DNA of 27,916 nt, taken from positions 1 to 27,916 of the forward strand of contig NIZU01000016.1 in assembly GCA_003315675.1 (NCBI GenBank). Direction: 5' to 3'. The position numbers and the translations under genes were made by a program. This stretch comes from Methanocorpusculum sp. MCE (GTDB lineage Archaea; Halobacteriota; Methanomicrobia; Methanomicrobiales; Methanocorpusculaceae). The notes under the pieces are model-generated. The model saw nothing but the letters and a program-made list of their open reading frames with translations. It did no database searches and was not told where the DNA came from. Below are positions 7,476 to 15,493 of the stretch, piece by piece. Position 1 is the first letter of the stretch. Every line of letters begins with the position of its first letter.

Positions 7476-8351
7476 ATGACATCACCAGCAAAACAATCCA
7501 AAGGAAAAAAGAACAGCGTTCTTGATATCGCAAGTCTGAATGTCATCTCGGTGCCTCCAACGATGAGTATCATCGAAGGGATCCAGATGATGAGCCGGCA
7601 CAACTTTCGTCGCCTGCCGATCACGGATCCCGGAACCAAGAAACTTATTGGGATTGTAACGATCACTGATGTTATAGACATGATGGGAGGGGGCAGCAGA
7701 TACAACCTTATTGCAAACAAGCATAAGGGAAATCTTCTGGCCGCCTTGAATGAGAGTCTGCGGGAAATCGCCACGGAAAATGTGACCGGTTTTTCGCCGT
7801 CGACGACCGTAAAGGAAGCGGCAAACATCCTTCTGGAAACAGGACACGGAGGTTTTCCGATTCTGAACCCTGACTCAACCATTGCAGGCATCATCACAGA
7901 ATACGATCTGATACGGATGCTTGCCGGAAAAGAGTCGGATCTGGTGGTCGACGAGATCATGACCCCGTGTCCGAAGAAGGTCGCACCCGACCTTCCTCTC
8001 AGCCATGTAACAAAACAGATAGTCGATGACGGATACCGCCGGCTGCCCGTAGTAAAGGACGGGATACTGCTTGGAATGATCACGGCAACGGACATCATGG
8101 GTTATCTTGGAAACGGCAGAGTCTTTTCCGAGATGCACACCGGAACCATTGATGAAGTCCTCAGCCTCCCGGTGAGGGATGTGATGACGGCTTCCGACAT
8201 CAGAACGGTCGCAACCGACATGCCGATCAGCGTGGTGGCGCAGGAGATGCTGAACCGCGGGATTGGAGCATTCCCAGTAATGGACGGAGGAAAGCTGAGC
8301 GGCATCGTGACCGAATTCGATCTGGTAAAGGCTCTCACAGGAACGATCTGA
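7476..8351 (+). CDS. Four-CBS-domain protein
   Basis: A 291-aa protein made only of CBS domains, in two Bateman pairs: about residues 8-70, 92-150, 158-213 and 228-288. Each repeat shows the family pattern of a VxxVxxTxxxxEAxxxM-like helix and a strand plus GxxTxxDL/I (for example GIVTITDVIDMM, GIITEYDLIRML, GMITATDIMGYL, GIVTEFDLVKAL). CBS pairs bind adenine nucleotides and similar ligands and usually control a partner; no catalytic domain is attached. A second, related four-CBS gene follows 149 bases downstream on the same strand. The weak ribosome site TTGGTA precedes the ATG. Confidence 0.9.
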   Translation: MTSPAKQSKGKKNSVLDIASLNVISVPPTMSIIEGIQMMSRHNFRRLPITDPGTKKLIGIVTITDVIDMMGGGSRYNLIANKHKGNLLAALNESLREIATENVTGFSPSTTVKEAANILLETGHGGFPILNPDSTIAGIITEYDLIRMLAGKESDLVVDEIMTPCPKKVAPDLPLSHVTKQIVDDGYRRLPVVKDGILLGMITATDIMGYLGNGRVFSEMHTGTIDEVLSLPVRDVMTASDIRTVATDMPISVVAQEMLNRGIGAFPVMDGGKLSGIVTEFDLVKALTGTI

Positions 8352-8367
8352 ACATTTCACCATATGG

Positions 8368-8389
8368 CGCCTGAAAATATATGCAGGCG
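8368..8389 (+). promoter_or_regulatory. Hairpin with TATA-like loop before the second CBS gene
   Basis: CGCCTG (8368-8373) and CAGGCG (8384-8389) form inverted arms around AAAATATATG, which is itself TATA-like. It may be a promoter for the second CBS gene (leader about 95 bases) or a 3' hairpin of the first. Confidence 0.35.
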
Positions 8390-8500
8390 ATTCATCTGGT
8401 GGAAACCCGAAAACATCCTCTGCAGGCGTTGGACTGCAAAGCACAACGGTGTTTTCCGCCGCACAATTGAATAAAACTCTTCAAAGATGAGGAAGCAAAC

Positions 8501-9274
8501 ATGAACCAGAAACTAACCGTAAAAGACGTAATGTCCAAACCCGTTTCGATTGCAAAATCTGCACTGATCCCGGAAGCTCTTTCAAAGATGCTTGCCGAAG
8601 GGATCGATCCGATCGTCGTCACTAACGACCACGTAGTCGTAGGTACGGCAGCCCGTAGGACCATCGCAGAAAAGATGGGAAGCAAAAAAACCGGCAATAT
8701 TCCGGCTTCCCAGATTCGTGTTGCAAGCGTCACGAAAGAGGACTTTACCTCGGTTTATCAGGATCAGGACGCGGAGTTACTCGTCCCGCTTCTCCAAAGA
8801 TACAAGGTTGTTATTGTTTGGGATGAAGAACACCGGCTCATAGGTCAGGTCACGAAAGGCGACCTGCTGAGACATATGGTTCCCGAAGGACCGCTGGATA
8901 CATTCACCGAGATTGCCCCCCGTATCACGCCGGACGACCGCCTCGTCCAGCTTCACCGCAGAATGGCAAACAACGGCGCAACCCGGTTTATCGTGATGGA
9001 CGGAAACAAATCCGTCGGCATTGTCACGGAAACGGATATTGCTAAGGTCCTCGTAAAACTGAAAAGCGAGATCGACAAACACTTCGACAACGCGCTCCGA
9101 AACGTAACCGCAGGAGACATCATGTCAACACCCCTCATTACTATGCAGATAAACACCCCTGTTGCCAAAGTAGTGGATATGATGCTTACGAAAAATATCA
9201 GTACCGTTCCGGTCGCAGAAGGCGAGAAGGTCGTCGGATTCATTACCAGAAAATCTCTGGTAAATGCACTCTGA
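8501..9274 (+). CDS. Four-CBS-domain protein
   Basis: A 257-aa protein again built from four CBS repeats without any other domain. The first pair is more divergent (VKDVMSKPVSIAKSALIPEALSKM and VVIVWDEEHRLIGQVTKGDLLRHM); the second pair is canonical (FIVMDGNKSVGIVTETDIAKVL and VPVAEGEKVVGFITRKSLVNAL). It begins at an ATG preceded by GATGAGG (8486-8492), a good archaeal ribosome binding site. It is a paralogue in architecture of the upstream gene and probably senses an adenosine ligand; the partner is not identifiable from the context. Confidence 0.9.
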   Translation: MNQKLTVKDVMSKPVSIAKSALIPEALSKMLAEGIDPIVVTNDHVVVGTAARRTIAEKMGSKKTGNIPASQIRVASVTKEDFTSVYQDQDAELLVPLLQRYKVVIVWDEEHRLIGQVTKGDLLRHMVPEGPLDTFTEIAPRITPDDRLVQLHRRMANNGATRFIVMDGNKSVGIVTETDIAKVLVKLKSEIDKHFDNALRNVTAGDIMSTPLITMQINTPVAKVVDMMLTKNISTVPVAEGEKVVGFITRKSLVNAL

Positions 9275-9360
9275 CCACCTCTCTTTTTTATATAATATTT
9301 GATATTACAGAATTCCTCGACGGGCAAATCACCATTACTCCCATCTAAATCTTGAAAACA

Positions 9361-9464
9361 GGATATTCCACCGCGTCGGGCTCCGCGCCGAATCGCAAAT
9401 CAAAGATTTGCTCAGCTAAGGTCGTCGACTGAGTCTCCGACCCGCAGTCACTTCCCGCGCCCCC
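9361..9464 (+). repeat. Modular hairpin repeat, copy A (one hairpin)
   Basis: Starts GGATATTCCACCGCGTCGGG, continues with CTCCGCGCCG, the hairpin GCAAATC-AAA-GATTTGC (9395-9411), TCAGCTAAGGTCG and ends in a C-rich CTTCCCGCGCCCC tail. The same order of blocks recurs at 17780-17935 (minus), 18163-18212 and 26819-26913. It lies between two convergent genes. Confidence 0.8.
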
Positions 9465-9496
9465 TAAATCAGATAAGACTTACAACTGCGAAAAAT

Positions 9497-10150
9497 TTAC
9501 CAGAGCCTGCCGTCCACCCGTTTCGAACTCTTCGCCGGGGAAAGCTTTCGCATCATCACCTCGGACCTCGGCACATTTCTGTAAAGAGTATCCCCATCGG
9601 GAATGACCGCGAAGGCATCGTTCTCTCCCACGCACCGAAGACCGGAGTGAGGCTCGTAGGGGAGAACTAACAGAAACTCGACCGGGTCACCGTAGATCTC
9701 GGACAAAAGAGCTTTTTTCACCGCAATCTCGGATAAAAATCCTTTGGTCCCTGCAGAACCGGAGATCACCTCCCCGAAGATACGAACCCCGTCACTGGTA
9801 TTGATGAGATGATCCATCTCCGCAGCGACGCGGCCCTTCATCTTAAACCGAATGCCGCCGTCCCGCGAGTACCACAACCCATCGGGGGAGTATTTATCAT
9901 ACGGAATAAAAACCGCGTCGGCAAGTTTCGCGGCAATCGAGACAACGGAAGAGGAGTTTTCCGATGCGCTCAAAAGAAGTTCATAGGAAAGTGCTTCGAA
10001 AAATTCGCCGACCGCAGAAGGATGGAGGGGGTGTGCCTCGTCGTAAAGAACGGCGCGACACGATTTTGGGAGATGGTGAATGGCACGGCGGATATGCGAA
10101 AGCGTGACCACCTCCCCGGACAGAAGCCCAGCAACCTCGGACGCCGACAT
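9497..10150 (-). CDS. Conserved-looking protein of unknown function coupled to gltX
   Basis: A 217-aa soluble protein I do not recognise. It has no signal peptide or membrane segment. The N-terminal part is helical and includes HLPKSCRAVLYDEAHPLHPSAVGEFFEALSYELL-like sequence, the centre has GGIRFKMKGRVAAEMDHLI and VRIFGEVISGSAGTKGF, and the C-terminus is basic. The DEAH string has no Walker A partner, so it is not a helicase. Its ATG shares one base with the gltX stop codon (TGATG), which implies translation coupled to gltX. Codon use resembles the neighbours, so it looks like a resident gene. Confidence 0.75.
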   Translation of the reverse strand: MSASEVAGLLSGEVVTLSHIRRAIHHLPKSCRAVLYDEAHPLHPSAVGEFFEALSYELLLSASENSSSVVSIAAKLADAVFIPYDKYSPDGLWYSRDGGIRFKMKGRVAAEMDHLINTSDGVRIFGEVISGSAGTKGFLSEIAVKKALLSEIYGDPVEFLLVLPYEPHSGLRCVGENDAFAVIPDGDTLYRNVPRSEVMMRKLSPAKSSKRVDGRLW

Positions 10151-11832
10151 CAGCGGTGTGTAAAGTCGGCGATCACTTTTCCATCATTCACGGCATCGAT
10201 CTTGGAAAAACCGACCCGCTCGAACTGAACGATCCGGCCGAGATACCCGCGAACCGCCGGCTCACAGAATCCTTCGAAGATGCCTTCCGGCATAAGAAGC
10301 GAGCAGGGAGCAGCCATTTCGATCGGAAGCCACTGAACAATCACTGCCTTTTGAGAACGCGCCTCGGCAAGCGAATCTCCCGCATACTCGGCAGAGTTCG
10401 GACCGGTGATATTTATATTGAACAGATCCTTGAGTCGAAGCATCCCACCTTTTTCCATCTCGCTCTTCGGCAGAAGAACGCGGCCCGTGAACGGAAGAAC
10501 GCGTTCTCCCCTATCGGGCTGATTCGGATATACCGGAGCATGTGCCTCGGTCTTGGGAGCGCCGGTGATCTCCACTTCAACGGCGTCCGGAACGAAGAAG
10601 TACCGATCGGCACCGGCATCGATGACCGCTTTGTTCTGGGCAAACAGATTCTCCCAGGAGAACGATATGTCCGTATCCCCCATACCGATATCGACCGTGG
10701 CAGCGCGAACTGCCTCAGGTTGAATTCCGCGGCGGGCAAGAGCGCGGAGGGTTCCAAGATGGATATCGTCCCATCCGGTGTAGAGACCTTCGTTGATCCC
10801 TTTGCGCATGCCGGACGTGGAAAGTTCGAGTCCGGCAATGGACATTCTTCCGTAATGATAGAAGTACGGCATCTTCCAGCCGAAGTAGTTGTAGATGTAC
10901 TCCTGCCGGCGGGTGTTCGCAATATGATCCTTCCCGCGGATAACATGCGTCATTCCAAGCAGATGATCATCGACCGCGACCGAGAAGTTCATCAGCGGGT
11001 AGACATAGATCTCCGGTTTTCTCGGGTGAGGCGTGCTGGTCAGAACCCGCATCGCGGCAAAATCACGAACGGCCGGATCCGGATGAGCAATATCGGTCTT
11101 TACCCGGAGCGTGATCTCGCCTTCGGCATAATTTCCGGCAAGCATATCGTCGAATCTTTTCAGATTCTCCTCGAGGGAAATTTCGCGGCAGGGACAGACG
11201 ATCATCTTGAGCTTTTTCTCGCGGAACTCGTTGTTATCGCAGGTACACATATATGCCCCGCCGAGTTTGAGGAGTTTTCGTGCATACTCGTAGTAGATAG
11301 CAAAACGATCCGACTGATACACCACATCGGTGATCCCGATGCCGAGCCATGCAAGATCTTCGGTGACCATCTCGTATGCTGCTGGGTCAACGCGTTTCGG
11401 ATCGGTATCTTCGACGCGGTAATAGAATTTGCCGCCGTATTTTTTCACGTAGTAGTCGTTTAGAACCGAGGCGCGAGCGTGTCCCAGATGAAGAGGGCCG
11501 GACGGATTTGGCGCAAAACGCATGACGACTCCGGATTCTGCGTTCGGAAGATCGGGAAGTTCATGGCTCATCTCCTTCTTCTCATGCATCTTTTCTATTG
11601 CCCAGGGATTGAGAGACATCAGTTTCTCTTCGCGTTCTTCGATCGAAAGAGCGGCGACTTCTTCGAGGATCTCCGGAATAAGAGCATTGATCTCTTTTGC
11701 CTTGCTTCGAAGTTCGGGGTGGGCACCCATCACGCATCCAAGAATCGCGCCGGCACGGGGAACGGCCTTATGTTTCACGGCGTTTTCCAGTGCCAGGACA
11801 TATATATCGTTTCGAATATCTGCATCTGCCAT
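10150..11832 (-). CDS. gltX: Glutamyl-tRNA synthetase (archaeal type)
   Basis: Charges tRNA-Glu (and, in archaea with GatDE, tRNA-Gln) with glutamate. The 560-aa protein has the class I HIGH motif as PNPSGPLHLGHAR (HLGH at 115-118), a CxC...CxC zinc knuckle (about 196/198 and 213/215), the KMSKS counterpart STSGMRKG (338-345), and the C-terminal beta-barrel anticodon domain of the archaeal/eukaryotic GlxRS branch in place of the bacterial helical domain. Length agrees with archaeal GluRS. The start at 11832 follows a TATA-like GTATAAAC on the minus strand (11861-11870), which predicts a leader of about 10 bases. Confidence 0.95.
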   Translation of the reverse strand: MADADIRNDIYVLALENAVKHKAVPRAGAILGCVMGAHPELRSKAKEINALIPEILEEVAALSIEEREEKLMSLNPWAIEKMHEKKEMSHELPDLPNAESGVVMRFAPNPSGPLHLGHARASVLNDYYVKKYGGKFYYRVEDTDPKRVDPAAYEMVTEDLAWLGIGITDVVYQSDRFAIYYEYARKLLKLGGAYMCTCDNNEFREKKLKMIVCPCREISLEENLKRFDDMLAGNYAEGEITLRVKTDIAHPDPAVRDFAAMRVLTSTPHPRKPEIYVYPLMNFSVAVDDHLLGMTHVIRGKDHIANTRRQEYIYNYFGWKMPYFYHYGRMSIAGLELSTSGMRKGINEGLYTGWDDIHLGTLRALARRGIQPEAVRAATVDIGMGDTDISFSWENLFAQNKAVIDAGADRYFFVPDAVEVEITGAPKTEAHAPVYPNQPDRGERVLPFTGRVLLPKSEMEKGGMLRLKDLFNINITGPNSAEYAGDSLAEARSQKAVIVQWLPIEMAAPCSLLMPEGIFEGFCEPAVRGYLGRIVQFERVGFSKIDAVNDGKVIADFTHR

Positions 11833-11860
11833 GTTGAGTAGATAGTATTGGCGGGACGGA

Positions 11861-11870
11861 GTGTTTATAC
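11861..11870 (-). promoter_or_regulatory. TATA box for gltX
   Basis: GTATAAACAC on the minus strand, about 33 bases before the gltX ATG. Confidence 0.5.
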
Positions 11871-11892
11871 TTACGGCTTTTCGGGTTTGCAG

Positions 11893-11899
11893 AAAAAAA
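11893..11899 (-). terminator. T-run terminator after cobY
   Basis: A run of seven T on the minus strand, 9 bases beyond the cobY stop and before the gltX TATA box, fits an archaeal terminator separating the two transcripts. Confidence 0.5.
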
Positions 11900-11907
11900 G
11901 GTGTTCG

Positions 11908-12510
11908 CTAACAAGGTCGAACGGAACAAAATTCCCGCTCTAAAACAGCAAGTTCTTCACGCGTATTGATATTGAACGCGAGACCCGGCTCATCCAGCAA
12001 AAGACAGAGTTCGTCCTGCACCTCGGCAACGAGACTACCCATGAAAATATTGAGCGCACACGGCGTTGCCGGAACGCCGTTGATCTCCTCGCGGTATCTC
12101 GGCTGCATACCGTATCGTTCGCAGAGCGTCAGCGGAACCCAGGTCGAACAGGCAGGTTTGTCCGATGAATGATATGCATTGAGTACCTGCTCAATAATAT
12201 CGGCTGTGAGGCAGGGGATGTCGGCGGCGGACGTAAAGAGCGGGCCGTCTTCTCCGGAGATTTCTACTGCTTCGCAGAGATCTTCGACATAGCCTGTCCC
12301 CTGCGTATCAATGAAGGCAACATCATTTGCACGGCACCAGTTCCGGGTAAACGGGGTTTTATAGGACGTGACGACGATCGGCTCGCATCCCGCTTCCATG
12401 AATGCCTCGAGCACCCAGGCGATCATCGGCCGGTTATGGACCATAACCAGAGCTTTTTCGCCAAGGCGGAGCCTGGATCCCTCCCCTCCGGCAAGGATCA
12501 GCGCAAGCAT
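11908..12510 (-). CDS. cobY: Adenosylcobinamide-phosphate guanylyltransferase
   Basis: Uses GTP to activate adenosylcobinamide phosphate in the nucleotide-loop assembly of cobamides; CobY is the archaeal replacement for CobU. The 200-aa protein has the nucleotidyltransferase signature LAGGEGSRLRLGEKAL (6-21), the metal-binding SAADIPCL (94-101) and the family's short length. Its ATG lies 13 bases inside the end of cobD, so the two genes are coupled. Methanogens need cobamides for methyl transfer, consistent with the setting. Confidence 0.9.
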   Translation of the reverse strand: MLALILAGGEGSRLRLGEKALVMVHNRPMIAWVLEAFMEAGCEPIVVTSYKTPFTRNWCRANDVAFIDTQGTGYVEDLCEAVEISGEDGPLFTSAADIPCLTADIIEQVLNAYHSSDKPACSTWVPLTLCERYGMQPRYREEINGVPATPCALNIFMGSLVAEVQDELCLLLDEPGLAFNINTREELAVLEREFCSVRPC

Positions 12511-13493
12511 TCTCTCAAAGCCTCCACGACACGGAGGTTCTTCTCCCGGGTCTCGATCGAAATGCGGATCGAGTCATGAAGACCAAAGGACGTGCAGTCT
12601 CTGACGAGAATACCGTGTTTCAGCATCGCATCGGTGAACGCGGATGCATTCCTGCCGAGACGCACTAATATATAGTTCACCGAACTTGGCGCAAAAGAGA
12701 GCCCGAGTTCAGTGAGTCGGGCGAAGTACCATTCCCGTTCCCGAGATATTTTTTCTGCAGAATCAACAAGTTCACCGTAGTGATCGAGCGCCTGCATGGT
12801 AAAGGCTTCCGCAAATGCGTTCACCGTCCAGGGGATTCGGACCGTCTCGATTTTCTCGATCAGATCGGCCGGACCGAACCCGAAACCGAATCGAATGCCG
12901 GGAACCGATAAGCATTTGGTGATCGAACGCATCACAAAAAGATCATCTGACCGGATATCCGAAATGGACTCATCGCGTGCTGCGAGTTCCATAAATGCCT
13001 CATCCACGAAGAGCCGGGAATTCTTTTTCGCACAGTCATCCAAATGAGCGAGCATTTCATCGCGTGACTGCAGAATTCCCGTGGGGTTGTTCGGATTGCA
13101 TATGACCAAAAGATCCGCATCGCTGCCGGAAACGACCTTTGCACCGGCCAGTTTTGCGGAAAGCGCATACTCCCCAAACGTAGGCGGGTCGATCCTGACC
13201 GCGTCCTTTGAAGAGAGAACAACACTGCAGTAAACGCGGATCAGCTCCGCCGAGCCGTTTCCAACGCATATCTCATCGGAACTTCGGGAGAAAACATGAC
13301 CAATTTTATCCTTTAACGCACTATATGTATCATCAGGATACACGCAGAGATCAACATCCCTGAAATCGCAAGGCAAATGAGGTAAAAATGGATTCATGCT
13401 TGCACTCACATCAAGAAGATCGGGGCCGTATTTCTGGCGTAAAGCAATAATTCGGCCGCCGTGCACCGCTTTCTCAGGAAAATGTTTCTGCAT
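12498..13493 (-). CDS. cobD: Threonine-phosphate decarboxylase, CobD (HisC-like)
   Basis: A PLP enzyme of fold type I that makes (R)-1-amino-2-propanol phosphate from L-threonine phosphate for the cobamide side chain. Visible motifs are HGG near the N-terminus, DVSASMNPFLP (28-38), NGSAELI (79-85), NPNNPTG (133-139), VDEAFMEL (163-170) and the PLP lysine in SITKCLSVPGIRFGFG (Lys193). The related histidinol-phosphate aminotransferase has the same fold; the HGG/SASMNP start and the overlap with cobY favour CobD. Length, 331 aa, is normal. Confidence 0.85.
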   Translation of the reverse strand: MQKHFPEKAVHGGRIIALRQKYGPDLLDVSASMNPFLPHLPCDFRDVDLCVYPDDTYSALKDKIGHVFSRSSDEICVGNGSAELIRVYCSVVLSSKDAVRIDPPTFGEYALSAKLAGAKVVSGSDADLLVICNPNNPTGILQSRDEMLAHLDDCAKKNSRLFVDEAFMELAARDESISDIRSDDLFVMRSITKCLSVPGIRFGFGFGPADLIEKIETVRIPWTVNAFAEAFTMQALDHYGELVDSAEKISREREWYFARLTELGLSFAPSSVNYILVRLGRNASAFTDAMLKHGILVRDCTSFGLHDSIRISIETREKNLRVVEALRECLR

Positions 13494-13520
13494 TTTGTAC
13501 TATAAACTTGGTTTCTTGCG

Positions 13521-13530
13521 GCATAAATAG
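13521..13530 (-). promoter_or_regulatory. TATA box for cobD-cobY
   Basis: CTATTTATGC on the minus strand, about 30 bases before the cobD ATG, predicts a very short leader. Confidence 0.45.
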
Positions 13531-13582
13531 ACAGCATATGGAAACTGATTTTGTTTTAACACGCGAATATCACACGATAGTA

Positions 13583-13590
13583 TTATATAC
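13583..13590 (+). promoter_or_regulatory. TATA box for cdrS-ftsZ2
   Basis: TATTATATAC sits in an AT-rich stretch and predicts transcription from around 13611, just ahead of the 11-bp repeat array. Confidence 0.55.
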
Positions 13591-13623
13591 ACTAACATCC
13601 AATTAGATTTTGTCCAAGATCAT

Positions 13624-13689
13624 ACGTCAGCCCAATGTCTAACATATGTCAGACAAATGGCAGACATATGGCAGACAATTGTCAGAACT
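13624..13689 (+). repeat. Six-unit 11-bp tandem array, candidate RHH operator
   Basis: Six contiguous 11-base units can be read: ACGTCAGCCCA, ATGTCTAACAT, ATGTCAGACAA, ATGGCAGACAT, ATGGCAGACAA and TTGTCAGAACT, consensus ATGKCAGACAW. The array ends six bases before the ATG of the RHH gene and starts about 13 bases after the predicted transcription start. RHH proteins bind short direct or inverted repeats cooperatively, often with spacing near one helical turn, so autoregulation by the adjacent gene is the simplest reading. Confidence 0.75.
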
Positions 13690-13695
13690 GAGAAA

Positions 13696-13881
13696 ATGGA
13701 CCGAATCACCATACGCCTACCCCCGCACCAGGTCGAACTGCTTGAAAAACTTGTCGAATCCGGCGAGTTTCCGACCGTTTCAGAGGCAGTACGATATGCA
13801 GTAAGGGAGTTCCTCTCGCAGAGAGGAGATCGCATAATGCGTGACAGCGATCAGATATCTACGTTTGACGCACGATTATAA
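13696..13881 (+). CDS. cdrS: CdrS-like ribbon-helix-helix regulator
   Basis: A 61-aa RHH (CopG/MetJ/Arc) DNA-binding protein: strand MDRITIRLPPHQ (1-12), helix VELLEKLVESG (13-23), then FPTVSEAVRYAVREFLSQ (25-42) as the second helix, with a short polar tail. In haloarchaea a short RHH protein of this sequence type (CdrS) precedes ftsZ2 and regulates division genes; the same order here supports the name. I choose the ATG at 13696: it gives the standard family N-terminus, while the upstream ATGs at 13657 and 13668 are part of the tandem repeats. It is followed after 28 bases by ftsZ. Confidence 0.85.
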   Translation: MDRITIRLPPHQVELLEKLVESGEFPTVSEAVRYAVREFLSQRGDRIMRDSDQISTFDARL

Positions 13882-13909
13882 CAGTTACATTATTGGGGTG
13901 TTTACAAAA

Positions 13910-15067
13910 ATGCAGAGTATTATCAATGAGGCACTGAAGAACTCGGAGCTCGAAAAAGGAATGCAGACGACATCGATCGTTGATGACGACGACATGCTCG
14001 GACAGCCGAGAATCGTCATTGTCGGATGCGGAGGAGCAGGAAACAACACGATCAACAGGCTTCACAACATGAAGGTCGCCGGTTCCGAAACCATCGCAAT
14101 CAACACCGATAAGCAGCACCTGGATATGATTCAGGCAGACAAGCGCGTTTTAATCGGCAAATCCCTGACCCGCGGACTTGGTGCAGGAGGATTCCCGGAT
14201 GTCGGCCGCCGTGCCGCCGAGATGGCACGCCCGACCCTTGAAGAGATCCTGAAAGATGCAGACCTCGTCTTCGTCACCGCCGGCATGGGCGGAGGAACCG
14301 GAACCGGCTCGGCACCCGTCGTCGCACAGATCGCCAAAGAGCACGGAGCAATCGTCATTGCAATGGTCAGCTATCCGTTCCAGGTAGAGCGGGCGAGAAT
14401 GCTGAAAGCAGAAGACGGTCTCGAGGCAATGCGCCAGGCAGCTGACTCTGTAATCGTTCTCGACAACAACAGACTCAAGAACTTCGTACCGAATCTCCCC
14501 CTCGGCCAGGCATTCTCCGTCATGGACCAGCTCATCGCCGAAACCGTCAAAGGCATCTCCGAGACGATCACCGAGCCTTCCTTAATCAACATCGACTACG
14601 CAGATGTACGCGCCATCATGAGCAAAGGCGGCCTTGCAGTCATGCTCGTCGGCGAGTCCAAACAGCAGAACAAGGCCGAGTCCGTTATTCGCGACTGTCT
14701 TGCCCACCCGCTTCTCGACATCGACTTCCGCGGAGCAACCGGCAGCCTGATCCACATCACCGGCGGAAACGATCTCACACTTCACGACGCAGAAGAGATC
14801 GCCCAGCAGCTCACCTACGAACTCGACCCGCACGCAGACGTCATCTGGGGAGCGAGAGTCCGCAATGATTTCGAAGGAAAAGTCTCCGTCATGGCAATCA
14901 TGACCGGTATCCAGTCCCCCCAGGTCCTCGGCGGCCACTCGGTCAACACATTCCAGATCGGCAACTCCGGCTCAAACAAATCCTCACAGAGTCCGTCGGC
15001 ATCTTCCACCCATCAGCAAAACACCGCAACTGCACGCAGCGGGTCTTCTTTTGACTGGATCATGTAA
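13910..15067 (+). CDS. ftsZ2: Cell division GTPase FtsZ, FtsZ2 type
   Basis: Tubulin-like GTPase that forms the division ring. The 385-aa protein shows GCGGAGNNTINRL (39-51), the tubulin signature GGGTGTG (127-133), the VLDNNRL loop, SVMDQLIAETVKGISETIT and NIDYADVRAIM with the synergy-loop acidic residues. MQSIINEALKN at the start, DDDDMLGQPRIVIVGC and the GESKQQNKAE region match haloarchaeal FtsZ2 better than FtsZ1. A Ser/Gln/Asn-rich linker ends in SGSSFDWIM, a likely partner-binding tail. The start at 13910 is preceded by GGGGTG (13895-13900); an open frame reaches back to 13841 but those codons overlap cdrS and have no family counterpart. Confidence 0.93.
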   Translation: MQSIINEALKNSELEKGMQTTSIVDDDDMLGQPRIVIVGCGGAGNNTINRLHNMKVAGSETIAINTDKQHLDMIQADKRVLIGKSLTRGLGAGGFPDVGRRAAEMARPTLEEILKDADLVFVTAGMGGGTGTGSAPVVAQIAKEHGAIVIAMVSYPFQVERARMLKAEDGLEAMRQAADSVIVLDNNRLKNFVPNLPLGQAFSVMDQLIAETVKGISETITEPSLINIDYADVRAIMSKGGLAVMLVGESKQQNKAESVIRDCLAHPLLDIDFRGATGSLIHITGGNDLTLHDAEEIAQQLTYELDPHADVIWGARVRNDFEGKVSVMAIMTGIQSPQVLGGHSVNTFQIGNSGSNKSSQSPSASSTHQQNTATARSGSSFDWIM

Positions 15068-15115
15068 ACCAACTCAACCAAACATCAGTATCACACACCA
15101 CTCATACATACTGAA

Positions 15116-15233
15116 GGGAAGCATGACGCCAAAAGGTACGTCGTCGCCATAACTCTGCTTCCCAAAAGGACATATATCCGGGCAGATAAATACAATAATC
15201 TGCCCGTAAACACCCGACCCACAGATATATGGG
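15116..15233 (+). other. Cluster of three predicted hairpins downstream of ftsZ2
   Basis: Three inverted repeats follow each other: GGGAAGCA (15116-15123) with TGCTTCCC (15156-15163); CGGGCAGAT (15179-15187) with ATCTGCCCG (15198-15206), perfect over 9 pairs; and CGACCCA with TGGGTTG around 15214-15235 (one G-T pair). A T6 run follows near 15251-15256. This could be a structured 3' end of the ftsZ2 mRNA, a terminator region, or a small RNA. No protein-coding frame is convincing. The remainder of 15068-15493 shows only an AT-rich patch (about 15290-15320) that might hold a promoter for the next gene. Confidence 0.5.
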
Positions 15234-15493
15234 TTGAGGTGAACAGACTGTTTTTTCACAGGAATTATACGACACCTTTATTTCCCCATACCACCATTAA
15301 TTATAGGAAAGTCGTATATCTGCGGAGTCGGAAGATTCCAATGAATCGGCCGCCGGTACAGGAGATTGAATACTATCATTGAAACTTTGCACTTGTTTTT
15401 ACGTCATTTTTCATGCATTTTGGTATCATCTCCAGCGCGGGCGACCTTTGAGATCACCTCTCTGCGGACGGCTGCTCAGGATAGGTAAGAACG

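Noticed and set aside
10021..10060. DEAH string in the unknown gene as a helicase motif
   Set aside because: There is no Walker A or other helicase motif, and the protein is only 217 residues long.
10156..11463. Long plus-strand open frame (435 codons) opposite gltX
   Set aside because: It lies wholly antisense to a well-supported GluRS gene; its translation has no recognisable domain and appears only because rare stop triplets are absent on that strand.
13624..13689. 11-bp array as a CRISPR or an iteron origin
   Set aside because: Units abut without spacers, so it is no CRISPR; no replication initiator gene is nearby, whereas an RHH gene is six bases away.
13657..13695. Earlier start codons for the RHH gene
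   Set aside because: ATGs at 13657 and 13668 are units of the 11-bp array, and family members begin at the residue encoded at 13696.
15074..15259. 61-codon minus-strand frame after ftsZ2
   Set aside because: It overlaps all three hairpins, so the translated sequence reflects the stems.
15452..15460. GATCACCTC, identical to the anti-Shine-Dalgarno end of 16S rRNA
   Set aside because: Nine bases, no ribosomal context, and the downstream ribosome site pairs only weakly with it; likely chance.
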